This document shows, piece after piece, positions 34,098-42,843 of a stretch of 64,000 nucleotides of DNA (its first letter is position 1; each line of letters starts with the position of its first letter). The stretch lies in contig NZ_CP163443.1 in assembly GCF_041053055.1 (NCBI RefSeq), positions 7,175,001 through 7,239,000 on the forward strand, given 5' to 3'. Made by a program: the position numbers and the translations under genes. The stretch is from Streptomyces sp. R41. Its GTDB lineage: Bacteria; Actinomycetota; Actinomycetes; Streptomycetales; Streptomycetaceae. The notes beneath the pieces were generated by a model, which had not been told where the DNA came from, searched no databases, and saw nothing but the letters and a program-made list of their open reading frames with translations.

Positions 34098-35385
34098 CGA
34101 GGTGACCCACGGGACTGATGTGGAGGAGTCCCGTGTGAGAACCGGGCCGCGCCACGCGGCCCCCAGGAAGCCGCTGTTCACCAGGTTCCACATGCCTGCC
34201 GGGAAGGCCGTCGCCATCGCGGCGATGCCGACAGCGGTCCTGATGGGGATGGGGTTCACCCCGACGCTCGCCCTCGCCGACGACCACGGGTCGTCGAAGA
34301 GCCTGACGGCCGACGAGTACAAGGACTGCGTCGCGGCCGTGACCGGCTCCGAGGACGGAGCCGGCGCCTCGGCCACGCCGTCGCCCTCCGCCTCTCAGAG
34401 TTCGGGCAAGTCCGGCGACACGGCGGAGCCGACTCCTTCGGCCTCGGCGTCCTCGGGCAAGACCTCTTCGCCGGATTCAGGTTCCGACGACAAGGCCGAG
34501 CCCACGCCGTCGGCTTCCTCGTCCTCCGCGAGTACGTCGGACAAGTCGTCCGACAGCGGTACGTCGTCCACGCCGACCCCCTCGGCGTCCGCGAGCAGCG
34601 GCAACGTGCTGGACACCATCGGCAACGCGATCGGCGACGTCCTCACGGGCGGCGGAGACTCCACGGCGAGCTCCAGCCCCACGCCGTCCGCCACGGCGAG
34701 CGCGTCCGCGAGCAAGGACACCTCCGGCAGCACCTCCGACACCGTCAAGGACACGACCGACAAGGTCACCGAGACGGTCAAGGACACCGTGAAGGACACC
34801 ACCGACACGGCGTCCAAGGCGGCCTCGGACACCACGGAGAAGGTCCAGGAGGCCGCCGACGCGGTCACCGCGACCCCCAGCCCGTCCGCGAGCTCCAGCA
34901 CCGACCCGTCGGACTGCCCGGTCGCCACGGACGAGGAAGGCGGTGTCGACAACGCCTCTCCGCTGCCCGACGACCCCTGGTATCTGAACGCCAGCTCGCT
35001 GCTGCTCAAGGGCGCCGACTACCAGGGCATCGTGAAGGTGAAGACGGCCAACGGGACGACCAAGAAGGTCCTGAAGTACGTCATCTCCGACGGCACCGAC
35101 ATCGGCGACCTGCACCAGACGGTGAAGGACAAGCAGTCCGGCAAGACCTACCACGTGCAGGCGGCCGACGGCTCGACGTCCACGATCCGCGACGGCAAGA
35201 CGATCATGTACACGGAGAGCATCTCCGGCAATCTGCTCGGCCTGATCCCGATCACGTTCAGCCCGGACAACCCCCCGCCGCTGAACATCCCGCTGATCTA
35301 CTTCACCAAGGTGAAGGTCGTCCAGGCCGGCCAGTTCGGGGGATCGCTGACCGTGCCGGGCCTGCACTCGTACATCACCGACTGA
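34087..35385 (+). CDS. Secreted Ser/Thr-rich protein of the DUF6230/DUF6114 cassette
   Basis: This 432-residue protein has a long basic N-terminus and a hydrophobic segment MPAGKAVAIAAMPTAVLMGMGFTPTLALA (about 36-64), read as a signal peptide. The next 200 residues are low-complexity Ser/Thr/Pro/Asp with TPSPSAS and TPSASASS blocks, then an amphipathic DTVKDTTDKVTETVKDTVKD stretch. The last 150 residues form a compact domain with paired cysteines near its start. The GTG start lies within the end of the DUF6114 gene and follows GGGAGG. A wall-spanning surface protein is the simplest reading. Confidence 0.88.
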   Translation: MPADEVTHGTDVEESRVRTGPRHAAPRKPLFTRFHMPAGKAVAIAAMPTAVLMGMGFTPTLALADDHGSSKSLTADEYKDCVAAVTGSEDGAGASATPSPSASQSSGKSGDTAEPTPSASASSGKTSSPDSGSDDKAEPTPSASSSSASTSDKSSDSGTSSTPTPSASASSGNVLDTIGNAIGDVLTGGGDSTASSSPTPSATASASASKDTSGSTSDTVKDTTDKVTETVKDTVKDTTDTASKAASDTTEKVQEAADAVTATPSPSASSSTDPSDCPVATDEEGGVDNASPLPDDPWYLNASSLLLKGADYQGIVKVKTANGTTKKVLKYVISDGTDIGDLHQTVKDKQSGKTYHVQAADGSTSTIRDGKTIMYTESISGNLLGLIPITFSPDNPPPLNIPLIYFTKVKVVQAGQFGGSLTVPGLHSYITD

Positions 35386-35419
35386 GCGCCCACCAGAGCC
35401 CGTCCGGGAGCCGCACACA

Positions 35420-35455
35420 CTGAGGGCGCCCCCTGTTCGCAGGGGGCGCCCTCAG
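35420..35455. terminator. Bidirectional hairpin terminator
   Basis: CTGAGGGCGCCCCCT (35420-35434) pairs perfectly with 35441-35455 around the loop GTTCGC. It separates the secreted-protein cassette from convergent pyk. Confidence 0.9.
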
Positions 35456-35475
35456 CGGCGTATGCGGACCGTGGG

Positions 35476-36909
35476 TCAGGCGCCGCGGTTGCCCTCGCCC
35501 AGGTGGTGCACCCGGACCATGTTGGTGGTGCCGGGGACGCCGGGGGGCGAGCCGGCGGTCATCACGACGACATCGCCGTCGTTGAAGCGCTTGAGCTTCT
35601 GGAGCTCCTGGTCGACGAGGTCGACCATCTCGTCGGTGCTGTTCACGAACGGCACGACGTGGGACTCGACGCCCCAGCTCAGCGTCAGCTGGTTGCGGGT
35701 GCCCTCGTCCGTGGTGAAGGCCAGGATCGGCTGGAGCGCGCGATAGCGGGACAGCCGGCGGGCGGTGTCACCGGACTTGGTGAAGGCGACCAGGCCCTTG
35801 CCGCCGAGGAAGTCGGCGATCTCGCAGGCGGCGCGGGCGACCGAACCACCCTGCGTGCGCGGCTTCTTGCCGGGGACCAGCGGCTGCAGGCCCTTGGAGA
35901 GGAGCTCCTCCTCGGCGGCGACGACGATCTTCGACATCGTCTTCACGGTCTCGATCGGGTACGCGCCCACGCTCGACTCGGCGGACAGCATGACCGCGTC
36001 GGCGCCGTCCAGGATCGCGTTGGCCACGTCGGAGGCCTCGGCGCGCGTCGGGCGGGAGTTGGTGATCATCGACTCCATCATCTGGGTCGCGACGATCACC
36101 GGCTTGGCGTTGCGGCGGCACAGCTCCACGAGGCGCTTCTGCACCATCGGGACCTTCTCCAGCGGGTACTCGACGGCCAGGTCGCCACGGGCCACCATGA
36201 CCGCGTCGAACGCCGCGACGACGCCCTCCATGTTCTCTACCGCCTGCGGCTTCTCCACCTTGGCGATGACGGGGACCCGGCGGCCCTCCTCGTCCATCAC
36301 CTTGTGGACGTCGGCCACGTCGTTGGCGTCGCGCACGAAGGACAGGGCGACCATGTCGCAGCCCATCTTCAGGGCGAAGCGCAGGTCCTCGACGTCCTTG
36401 TCCGACAGCGCCGGCACGTTGACGGCCGCGCCGGGCAGGTTGATGCCCTTGTGGTCGGAGATCACGCCGCCCTCGATGACGACCGTCTTGACCCGGGTGC
36501 CGTCGACCTCGACGACCCGCAGCTCGACGTTGCCGTCGTTGATGAGGATCTGGTCGCCCTTGGAGACGTCACCGGGCAGGCCCTTGTAGGTCGTGCCGCA
36601 GATGGTCTTGTCGCCGGGCACGTCCTCGACGGTGATGGTGAACTCGTCACCACGCTCCAGCTCGACGGGGCCCTCGGCGAAGGTCTCCAGACGGATCTTC
36701 GGACCCTGCAGGTCGGCGAGCACACCGATGGCCTTGCCGGTCTCGGCCGAGGCGGCCCGGACGCGGTCGTACCGCCCCTGGTGCTCGGCGTGCGTGCCGT
36801 GGCTGAAGTTGAAGCGGGCCACATTCATGCCGGCTTCGATCAGCGCGACGAGCTTCTCGTGGGAGTCGACCGCGGGGCCGAGAGTACAGACGATTTTCGA
36901 ACGGCGCAT
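35476..36909 (-). CDS. pyk: Pyruvate kinase
   Basis: Pyruvate kinase converts phosphoenolpyruvate and ADP to pyruvate and ATP. The 477-residue product starts MRRSKIVCTLGPAVDSHEKL and has the catalytic barrel with MNVARFNFSHGTHAEH, the K+/Mg2+-binding region VMVARGDLAVEYPLEKVPMVQKR and the signature IVATQMMESMITNSRPTRAE. A C-terminal regulatory domain follows. AGGATC precedes the ATG. It lies downstream of ackA on the same strand but 95 bases separate them, so it probably has its own promoter. Confidence 0.97.
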   Translation of the reverse strand: MRRSKIVCTLGPAVDSHEKLVALIEAGMNVARFNFSHGTHAEHQGRYDRVRAASAETGKAIGVLADLQGPKIRLETFAEGPVELERGDEFTITVEDVPGDKTICGTTYKGLPGDVSKGDQILINDGNVELRVVEVDGTRVKTVVIEGGVISDHKGINLPGAAVNVPALSDKDVEDLRFALKMGCDMVALSFVRDANDVADVHKVMDEEGRRVPVIAKVEKPQAVENMEGVVAAFDAVMVARGDLAVEYPLEKVPMVQKRLVELCRRNAKPVIVATQMMESMITNSRPTRAEASDVANAILDGADAVMLSAESSVGAYPIETVKTMSKIVVAAEEELLSKGLQPLVPGKKPRTQGGSVARAACEIADFLGGKGLVAFTKSGDTARRLSRYRALQPILAFTTDEGTRNQLTLSWGVESHVVPFVNSTDEMVDLVDQELQKLKRFNDGDVVVMTAGSPPGVPGTTNMVRVHHLGEGNRGA

Positions 36910-37004
36910 GGGGCGATCCTATCGGTTTGTTTCGCTACGGAATATTCCGTCTGGTGGAAGATACAAATGGGCGGGCAGGTGCTCAGGCGTTGCTCTCCGC
37001 GAAC

Positions 37005-38216
37005 TCAGACATTGCTCTCTCCGACCAGCGCGTACGTCTGCGTGGCGATCTCCAGTTCCTCGTCCGTCGGCACCACGGCGACCGCGACCCGCGCCTCCCG
37101 CGGCGAGATGAGCCGCGGCTCGTCACTGCGTACGGCGTTCAGGTCGTCGTCGACCGCGAGGCCCAGTTCCTCCAGGCCGGCGATCGCGGCCTCGCGCACC
37201 GGGGCGGCGTTCTCGCCGACTCCGGCCGTGAAGGCGATGGCGTCCACCCGGCCGAGGACCGCGTAGTAGGCGCCGATGTACTTCTTCAGGCGGTGAATGT
37301 AGATGTCGAAGGCGAGCCGAGCCTGCTCGTCACCCTCGTCGATACGACGGCGGATCTCGCGCATGTCGTTGTCGCCGCACAGGCCGATCAGGCCGCTCTT
37401 CTTGTTGAGCAAAGTGTCGATCTCGTCGGTGGACATCCCGCCAACGCGCATCAAATGGAAGATGACCGCGGGATCCATGTCGCCGGACCGCGTACCCATC
37501 ACCAGCCCCTCCAAGGGCGTGAGCCCCATGGAGGTGTCCACGCAGCGGCCGTTCCTGACCGCCGAGGCCGAGGCGCCGTTGCCCAGGTGCAGCACGATGA
37601 CGTTCACGTCCTCAGGCGCCTTGCCCAGGAGCCGCGCGGTCGCGCGGGACACGTAGGCGTGCGAGGTGCCGTGGAAACCGTACCGGCGGATGCGGTGCTC
37701 GTCGGCGGTCTTCACGTCGATCGCGTAGCGCGCCGCCGACTCCGGCATCGTCGTGTGGAAGGCGGTGTCGAAGACGGCGACCTGGGGGAGGTCAGGGCGC
37801 AGCGCCATGGCGGTGCGGATGCCGGTGAGGTTCGCCGGGTTGTGCAGCGGGGCGACCGGGATGAGCCGCTCGATCTCCGCGAGGACGCCGTCGTCGATGA
37901 CGGTCGGGTCGGTGAAGAACTTCCCGCCGTGCACGACCCGGTGGCCGATCGCGGCCAGCTCGGGGGAGTCCAGGCCGAGCCCGTCCGCGGCCAGCTCCGC
38001 GGCCACGGCCTTCAGGGCGGCCTCGTGGTCGGCGATCGGACCGAGCTGCTCGCGGGATTCCCCGCCGGTCAGCGGCGTGTGCTTCAGCCGGGAGGTCTCC
38101 TCGCCGATCCGCTCCACCAGACCGACCGCGAGCCGGGAGCTGTCGCGCATGTCGAGCAGCTGGTACTTCACCGACGAGGAGCCGGAGTTGAGGACGAGGA
38201 CGCGGCTGGCACTCAC
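37005..38216 (-). CDS. ackA: Acetate kinase
   Basis: AckA makes ATP and acetate from acetyl phosphate and ADP. The 403-residue product starts VSASRVLVLNSGSSSVKYQL, with the ASKHA phosphate-1 motif, and contains RRYGFHGTSHAYV, HLGNGASASAV and FTAGVGENAAPVR. The GTG start overlaps the pta stop in a GTGA junction, so the two are coupled. The enzyme pair provides acetate overflow and reversible acetate assimilation. Confidence 0.97.
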   Translation of the reverse strand: MSASRVLVLNSGSSSVKYQLLDMRDSSRLAVGLVERIGEETSRLKHTPLTGGESREQLGPIADHEAALKAVAAELAADGLGLDSPELAAIGHRVVHGGKFFTDPTVIDDGVLAEIERLIPVAPLHNPANLTGIRTAMALRPDLPQVAVFDTAFHTTMPESAARYAIDVKTADEHRIRRYGFHGTSHAYVSRATARLLGKAPEDVNVIVLHLGNGASASAVRNGRCVDTSMGLTPLEGLVMGTRSGDMDPAVIFHLMRVGGMSTDEIDTLLNKKSGLIGLCGDNDMREIRRRIDEGDEQARLAFDIYIHRLKKYIGAYYAVLGRVDAIAFTAGVGENAAPVREAAIAGLEELGLAVDDDLNAVRSDEPRLISPREARVAVAVVPTDEELEIATQTYALVGESNV

Positions 38217-40303
38217 TGCTGGGAAACCTTCTGGTCGGGGGTCTGGGCCTGGATCGCCGTGATGGCGACGGTGTTGACGATGTCCTGGACGAGCGCGCCG
38301 CGGGACAGGTCGTTGACGGGCTTGCGCAGGCCCTGCAGGACCGGGCCCACGGCGATCGCGCCGGCGGAGCGCTGTACGGCCTTGTAGGTGTTGTTGCCGG
38401 TGTTGAGGTCGGGGAAGATCAGCACGGACGCCTGCCCGGCGACCTCCGAGTCCGGCAGCTTGGTCGCCGCGACCGTCGGCTCGACGGCGGCGTCGTACTG
38501 GATCGGCCCCTCGATCTTCAGATCGCCGCGGCGCAGCCGCACCAGCTCGGTCGCCTCGCGCACCTTGTCGACGTCGGCGCCGGAGCCGGACGTACCGGTC
38601 GAGTACGACAGCATCGCGATCCGCGGCTCGACGCCGAACTGCTCGGCAGTGGTGGCCGACTGGATGGCGATGTCGCAGAGCTGCTCGGCGTTCGGGTCGG
38701 GGTTCACGGCGCAGTCGCCGTAGACGAGGACCTTGTCGGCCAGGCACATGAAGAAGACGGACGACACGATCTTGGCGTCCGGCTTGGTCTTGATGATCTC
38801 GAAGGCGGGCCGGATGGTCGCGGCCGTGGAGTGCACCGAGCCCGACACCATGCCGTCGGCGAGGCCCTCCTGCACCATGAGCGTGCCGAAGTAGTTCACG
38901 TCGGCGACGACGTCGTACGCCAGCTCGACCGTGACGCCCTTGTGGGCGCGCAGCGCGGCGTACTTCTCGGCGAAGGCGTCGCGCAGCACGGAGGTGGCCG
39001 GGTCGATCAGCTGGGTGCCACCCAGGTCGATGCCGAGGTCGGCGGCCTTCTTACGGATGTGGTCGACGGGCCCGAGCAGCGTCAGATCGCAGACACCCCG
39101 GCGCAGCAGCACCTCGGCGGCGTGCAGGACGCGCTCCTCGGTGCCCTCGGGCAGGACGACGCGGCGCTTGTCGGAGCGGGCCTGCTCCAGGAGCTTGTGC
39201 TCGAACATCATCGGAGTGAGGCGGTCGCTGCTCGGCGCGGAGACCCGCTTGAGCAGGTCACTCGTATCGACGTACCGCTCGAAGAGGCCGAGCGCGGTCT
39301 CCGCCTTGCGGGGCGTGGCCGCGTTCAACTTCCCCTCCATGCCGAAGAGTTCGGTGGCGGTGGGGAAGGAGTTGCCCGCCACCGAGACGACCGGGGTGCC
39401 GGGCGCGAGACGGGCGGCGAGGGTGAGGATCTCGTCGCTGGGCGTCTCGTTCAGGGTGAGCAGCACGCCGGCTATGGGCGGGGTGCCCGCGCTGTGCGCG
39501 GCGAGCGAGCCGACGACGAGGTCGGCGCGGTCGCCGGGGGTGACCACGAGACACCCCGGGGTCAGGGCGTTGAGGAAGTTCGGCAGCATCGCGCCGCCGA
39601 AGACGAAGTCGAGCGCGTCCCGGGCCAGTCCCGCGTCGTCGCCGAGGATCACCTTGCCGCCGAGGGCGTGGGTGATCTGTGCGACGGTGGGCGCGGAGAG
39701 CGCGGGCTCGTCGGGAAGGATGTAACAGGGCACGGGGAGACGGGAGTCGAGCCGCTCGTGGATCTCGGCGCGGTCCGACCGGGCCACCCGGTTCACGACC
39801 ATGGCGAGGACGTCGCAGCCGAGGCCGTCGTACGCGCGGTAGGCGTTGCGCGTCTCGGCGCGGACCGACTCGGCGGTCTGGCCCCGGCCGCCGACGACCG
39901 GGATGACCGACGCGCCGAACTCGTTCGCGAGACGGGCGTTGAGCGCCAGCTCGTCGGGGAACTGGGTGTCGGCGTAGTCGGTGCCGAGGACGAGGACGAC
40001 GTCATAGTCCCGCGCGACCGCGTGGAAGCGGTTCACCAGGGAGGAGACCAGCTCGTCCGCTCCCTGCTCGGCCTGGAGCGCGGACGCCTCGTGGTAGTCC
40101 ATGCCGTACACCGTGGCCGGGTCCTGCGCCAGCCGGTAGCGGGCGCGCAGCAGCTCGAAGAGCCGGTCCGGGCCGTCGTGCACAAGGGGACGGAACACCC
40201 CCACCCGGTCGACCTGGCGGGTCAGGAGCTCCATGACCCCCAGTTCGACGACCTGGCGGCCGTCGCCGCGGTCGATCCCGGTCACGTACACGCTGCGCGT
40301 CAC
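38213..40303 (-). CDS. pta: Phosphate acetyltransferase
   Basis: Pta interconverts acetyl-CoA and acetyl phosphate. The 696-residue product is the long form: an N-terminal P-loop-like AAA_26 domain (about 1-210) with VTRSVYVTGIDRGDG, a DRTGG-type middle domain and a C-terminal PTA_PTB catalytic domain (from about 370, RRVVLPEGTEERVLHAAEVLLRRG, with SYSTGTSGSG near the end). The GTG at 40303 is supported by GGAGAG six bases upstream. Its stop overlaps ackA. The N-terminal P-loop is degenerate (GIDRGDGRQ). Confidence 0.96.
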   Translation of the reverse strand: MTRSVYVTGIDRGDGRQVVELGVMELLTRQVDRVGVFRPLVHDGPDRLFELLRARYRLAQDPATVYGMDYHEASALQAEQGADELVSSLVNRFHAVARDYDVVLVLGTDYADTQFPDELALNARLANEFGASVIPVVGGRGQTAESVRAETRNAYRAYDGLGCDVLAMVVNRVARSDRAEIHERLDSRLPVPCYILPDEPALSAPTVAQITHALGGKVILGDDAGLARDALDFVFGGAMLPNFLNALTPGCLVVTPGDRADLVVGSLAAHSAGTPPIAGVLLTLNETPSDEILTLAARLAPGTPVVSVAGNSFPTATELFGMEGKLNAATPRKAETALGLFERYVDTSDLLKRVSAPSSDRLTPMMFEHKLLEQARSDKRRVVLPEGTEERVLHAAEVLLRRGVCDLTLLGPVDHIRKKAADLGIDLGGTQLIDPATSVLRDAFAEKYAALRAHKGVTVELAYDVVADVNYFGTLMVQEGLADGMVSGSVHSTAATIRPAFEIIKTKPDAKIVSSVFFMCLADKVLVYGDCAVNPDPNAEQLCDIAIQSATTAEQFGVEPRIAMLSYSTGTSGSGADVDKVREATELVRLRRGDLKIEGPIQYDAAVEPTVAATKLPDSEVAGQASVLIFPDLNTGNNTYKAVQRSAGAIAVGPVLQGLRKPVNDLSRGALVQDIVNTVAITAIQAQTPDQKVSQQ

Positions 40304-40429
40304 GCGTGCTCTCCATCCGTTGCGTCGCTGGGGTTGCTTCGGTGCTGTGCTCTTGAGGGCGCGGGGTCGCTTCCGCGCTCTTGGCGGCGCGGCGCGACGA
40401 GATGGCCCGCTGGGGTGAGCAGAACCCTC

Positions 40430-40458
40430 TTGACAATACCTCTGCGGGTAGCTAAGGC
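40430..40458 (+). promoter_or_regulatory. Sigma-70-type promoter for pfkA
   Basis: TTGACA (40430-40435), a 17-base spacer and TAAGGC (40453-40458) fit the vegetative promoter consensus in the 266-base divergent region between pta and pfkA. The -35 box is perfect and the -10 box is weak. The start point would fall about 105 bases before the pfkA ATG. Confidence 0.5.
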
Positions 40459-40569
40459 GCCCGCCAGGACAAACGTCCTGGTGGGGCGGAGGGAAGCGAC
40501 GGACCCCGTGGGCCGTGAAACAATCGGACTGGCTCACCGGTACCAACAGCGAGCAGGAGACACAGCACG

Positions 40570-41595
40570 ATGCGCATCGGAGTTCTCACCGCAGGCGGCG
40601 ACTGCCCGGGCCTGAACGCAGTGATCCGATCGGTCGTGCACCGAGCGGTCACCAACTTCGGGGACGAGGTCGTCGGCTTCGAGGACGGCTACGCCGGCCT
40701 GCTCGAAGGCCACTACCGCAACCTCGACCTCGACGCGGTCAGCGGCATCCTTGCCCGCGGCGGCACTATCCTCGGCTCCTCGCGCCTGCAGCGCGACCGG
40801 CTCCGTGAGGCCTGCGAGAACGCTCAGGACATGGCCCGCGAGTTCGGCATCGACGTGCTGATCCCGATCGGTGGCGAAGGCACCCTGACGGCGGCGCGGA
40901 TGCTGTCGGACGCGGGCCTGCCGGTGGTCGGCGTCCCCAAGACGATCGACAACGACATCTCCTCGACGGACCGCACCTTCGGCTTCGACACCGCGGTCGG
41001 CGTGGCCACGGAGGCCATGGACCGCCTCAAGACCACGGCCGAATCCCACCAGCGCGTGATGGTCGTCGAGGTCATGGGCCGCCACGCCGGCTGGATCGCC
41101 CTGGAGTCCGGCATGGCCGCCGGTGCCCACGGCATCTGCCTGCCCGAGCGTCCCTTCGACCCGGCCGACCTGGTCAAGATGGTCGAGGAGCGCTTCGCCC
41201 GCGGCAAGAAGTTCGCCGTCATCTGCGTCGCCGAGGGCGCGCACCCCGCCGAGGGCAGCATGGACTACGGCCACGGCGAGATCGACCAGTTCGGCCACGA
41301 GCGCTTCCAGGGCATCGGTGCGGCCCTCGCGTACGAGCTGGAGCGCCGCCTCGGCAAGGAGGCCAAGCCGGTCATTCTCGGCCACATCCAGCGCGGGGGC
41401 ACGCCGACGGCGTACGACCGGGTGCTCGCCACCCGCTTCGGCTGGCACGCGGTGGAGGCCGCCCACCGGGGCGACTTCGGCAGGATGACGGCGCTGCGCG
41501 GCACGGACGTCATGATGGTGCCGCTCGCGGAGGCGGTCACCGAGCTGAAGACGGTGCCGAAGGATCGGATGGACGAGGCGGAGTCGGTGTTCTAG
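40570..41595 (+). CDS. pfkA: ATP-dependent 6-phosphofructokinase
   Basis: PfkA phosphorylates fructose 6-phosphate to the 1,6-bisphosphate, the committed step of glycolysis. The 341-residue product has GGEGT (101-105) with Gly104, which marks ATP rather than pyrophosphate use, and PKTIDND (123-129) with catalytic Asp127. Lys124 in that motif is otherwise usual in pyrophosphate enzymes and is typical of the actinobacterial group III ATP enzymes. The effector-binding half follows. The ATG follows AGGAGA. It is the likely orthologue of S. coelicolor PfkA2 (SCO5426) by synteny. Confidence 0.96.
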   Translation: MRIGVLTAGGDCPGLNAVIRSVVHRAVTNFGDEVVGFEDGYAGLLEGHYRNLDLDAVSGILARGGTILGSSRLQRDRLREACENAQDMAREFGIDVLIPIGGEGTLTAARMLSDAGLPVVGVPKTIDNDISSTDRTFGFDTAVGVATEAMDRLKTTAESHQRVMVVEVMGRHAGWIALESGMAAGAHGICLPERPFDPADLVKMVEERFARGKKFAVICVAEGAHPAEGSMDYGHGEIDQFGHERFQGIGAALAYELERRLGKEAKPVILGHIQRGGTPTAYDRVLATRFGWHAVEAAHRGDFGRMTALRGTDVMMVPLAEAVTELKTVPKDRMDEAESVF

Positions 41596-41721
41596 GGGAC
41601 GGGGTCCCTCCGGAGTTGTACGAGGTCTCTCCGGGGGTTATAGGGGACTGGCTCCCTCCGGGGCCTCCGGGCCCTCTGGGTGGGGCTTGCGTACGAATTT
41701 CCCCTGACCTCAGTAGGTGCT

Positions 41722-42501
41722 TCAGTACGTGCTCCTCTGGACCATCGACCAAAAGTGGTCGACGATCCGGTCGAGGAAGTCCCGGCCCGAGTCGCTGGAG
41801 TCGGCGGCGGCCGAGCCACCGCCCCAGCTGAGCGTGGCGACCATCTGCCCCTGGTAGTCGGTGTGCATCTCCTCCAGCACGTTCTCCAGGAGGTGCCGGT
41901 CCAGGGGCACCATCTTCCCGACCGGGCGCACATACGCCTGCCAGCGCGTCGTGACCGCGCTGCGCAGCAGGTCCGCGAGCTTGTCGTCGCGCCCCGTCAC
42001 CGTGATGAAGTCGGGCAGCGAAAGCTCGAGGACGTCGGCGAGCGCGGCCGACTGCCGCTCGTTGCCGCGCCACTCGCCGGTCTCCTCCATCCGCTGGTAC
42101 GCGAGGAGTTCGAGGCCGACGGCGCGTGCGACGTCCTCCGGGGCGAGGCCGCGGGCGACGCGGTGTTCGCGCAGGGTGCGGGGCGCCCCGATGAGCTCGC
42201 CCGGCGAGCACCACAGCACGCCCGCGAGCGCGGTGAGCTCGGGTCCGCTCGGCGAGGTGATCCCGCGCTCCCAGGCGGCGACGAGGTCGGGGGTGACATA
42301 CGGCAGCCCGTACGAGGCTCTCATCCCGTACGCGACATGCTCGGGCCCCATGCCGAGCGCCGCCCGCAGTCTGCGGGCGGCCGGAGCGTTGAAGGGCGGG
42401 GTGGGCTGATGGGCTTGCGGTGGGTGCACGCGCACAAAGTATGGGTCCGGGGCAGCGGTGACTACGGTCTGTTCGGCCACAATTACGGATTGTAGGAACA
42501 T
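41722..42501 (-). CDS. XRE-family helix-turn-helix protein
   Basis: This 259-residue protein has two candidate helix-turn-helix regions: RRLRAALGMGPEHVAYGMRASYGLPYVTPDLVAAWERG (about residues 43-80), and LREHRVARGLAPEDVARAVGLELLAYQRMEETGEW (about 109-143), the latter with the Cro/CI look. The C-terminal half is a soluble effector-like domain. ATG 42501 is taken here. TACAAT lies eight bases before an in-frame GTG at 42480, so a leaderless start there is possible. It is convergent with pfkA. The target is unknown. Confidence 0.82.
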   Translation of the reverse strand: MFLQSVIVAEQTVVTAAPDPYFVRVHPPQAHQPTPPFNAPAARRLRAALGMGPEHVAYGMRASYGLPYVTPDLVAAWERGITSPSGPELTALAGVLWCSPGELIGAPRTLREHRVARGLAPEDVARAVGLELLAYQRMEETGEWRGNERQSAALADVLELSLPDFITVTGRDDKLADLLRSAVTTRWQAYVRPVGKMVPLDRHLLENVLEEMHTDYQGQMVATLSWGGGSAAADSSDSGRDFLDRIVDHFWSMVQRSTY

Positions 42502-42632
42502 ACGGTTTCGGCCGTCGGCCCAGGTGGCTGAAGGCTACTTCGTGACTGGCGGGCGGGGCTGCCCTAGGGGATTTTCGGCCGGGTGCGGCCCGTGGGGGCC
42601 GGTGTGCCCGGTGTTGCCCGGTGCGGCCGGGG

Positions 42633-42752
42633 TCAGCCGGTGTAGCCCGCCAGCGCCTTGGTGAAGGCGTACGTCGTCTGGTCGATGCCGCTGCACTCGT
42701 CCGCCTCGCTGCCGGCGGCGCAGGAGCGGTCGCGGTCACGATCGGCACGGAC
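42633..42752 (-). pseudogene. C-terminal fragment of an unidentified gene
   Basis: On the minus strand this stretch reads about 39 codons ending SGIDQTTYAFTKALAGYTG then stop. Two cysteines (RSCAAGSEADECSG) are spaced as in secreted enzymes. No plausible start or ribosome-binding site precedes it, and it breaks off at a 24-base inverted repeat (42754-42777). It looks like the tail of a lost secreted-protein gene. The whole gap 42502-42843 otherwise shows nothing coding. Confidence 0.45.
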
Positions 42753-42753
42753 C

Positions 42754-42777
42754 TGATCCACACCAAGGTGTGGATCA
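42754..42777. promoter_or_regulatory. Perfect inverted repeat downstream of the sugar transporter operon
   Basis: TGATCCACACC (42754-42764) and GGTGTGGATCA (42767-42777) are exact complements with a two-base centre. The repeat lies 67 bases past the stop of the last permease gene and at the broken end of the gene fragment at 42633. A terminator, an operator or a recombination junction are all possible. Confidence 0.5.
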
Positions 42778-42843
42778 TGAGTTCCCTCTCAGGTGGATGA
42801 GGGCATGGGGAAGGGGGCCGACCGTCAGTGAAGCAACCCTCCC

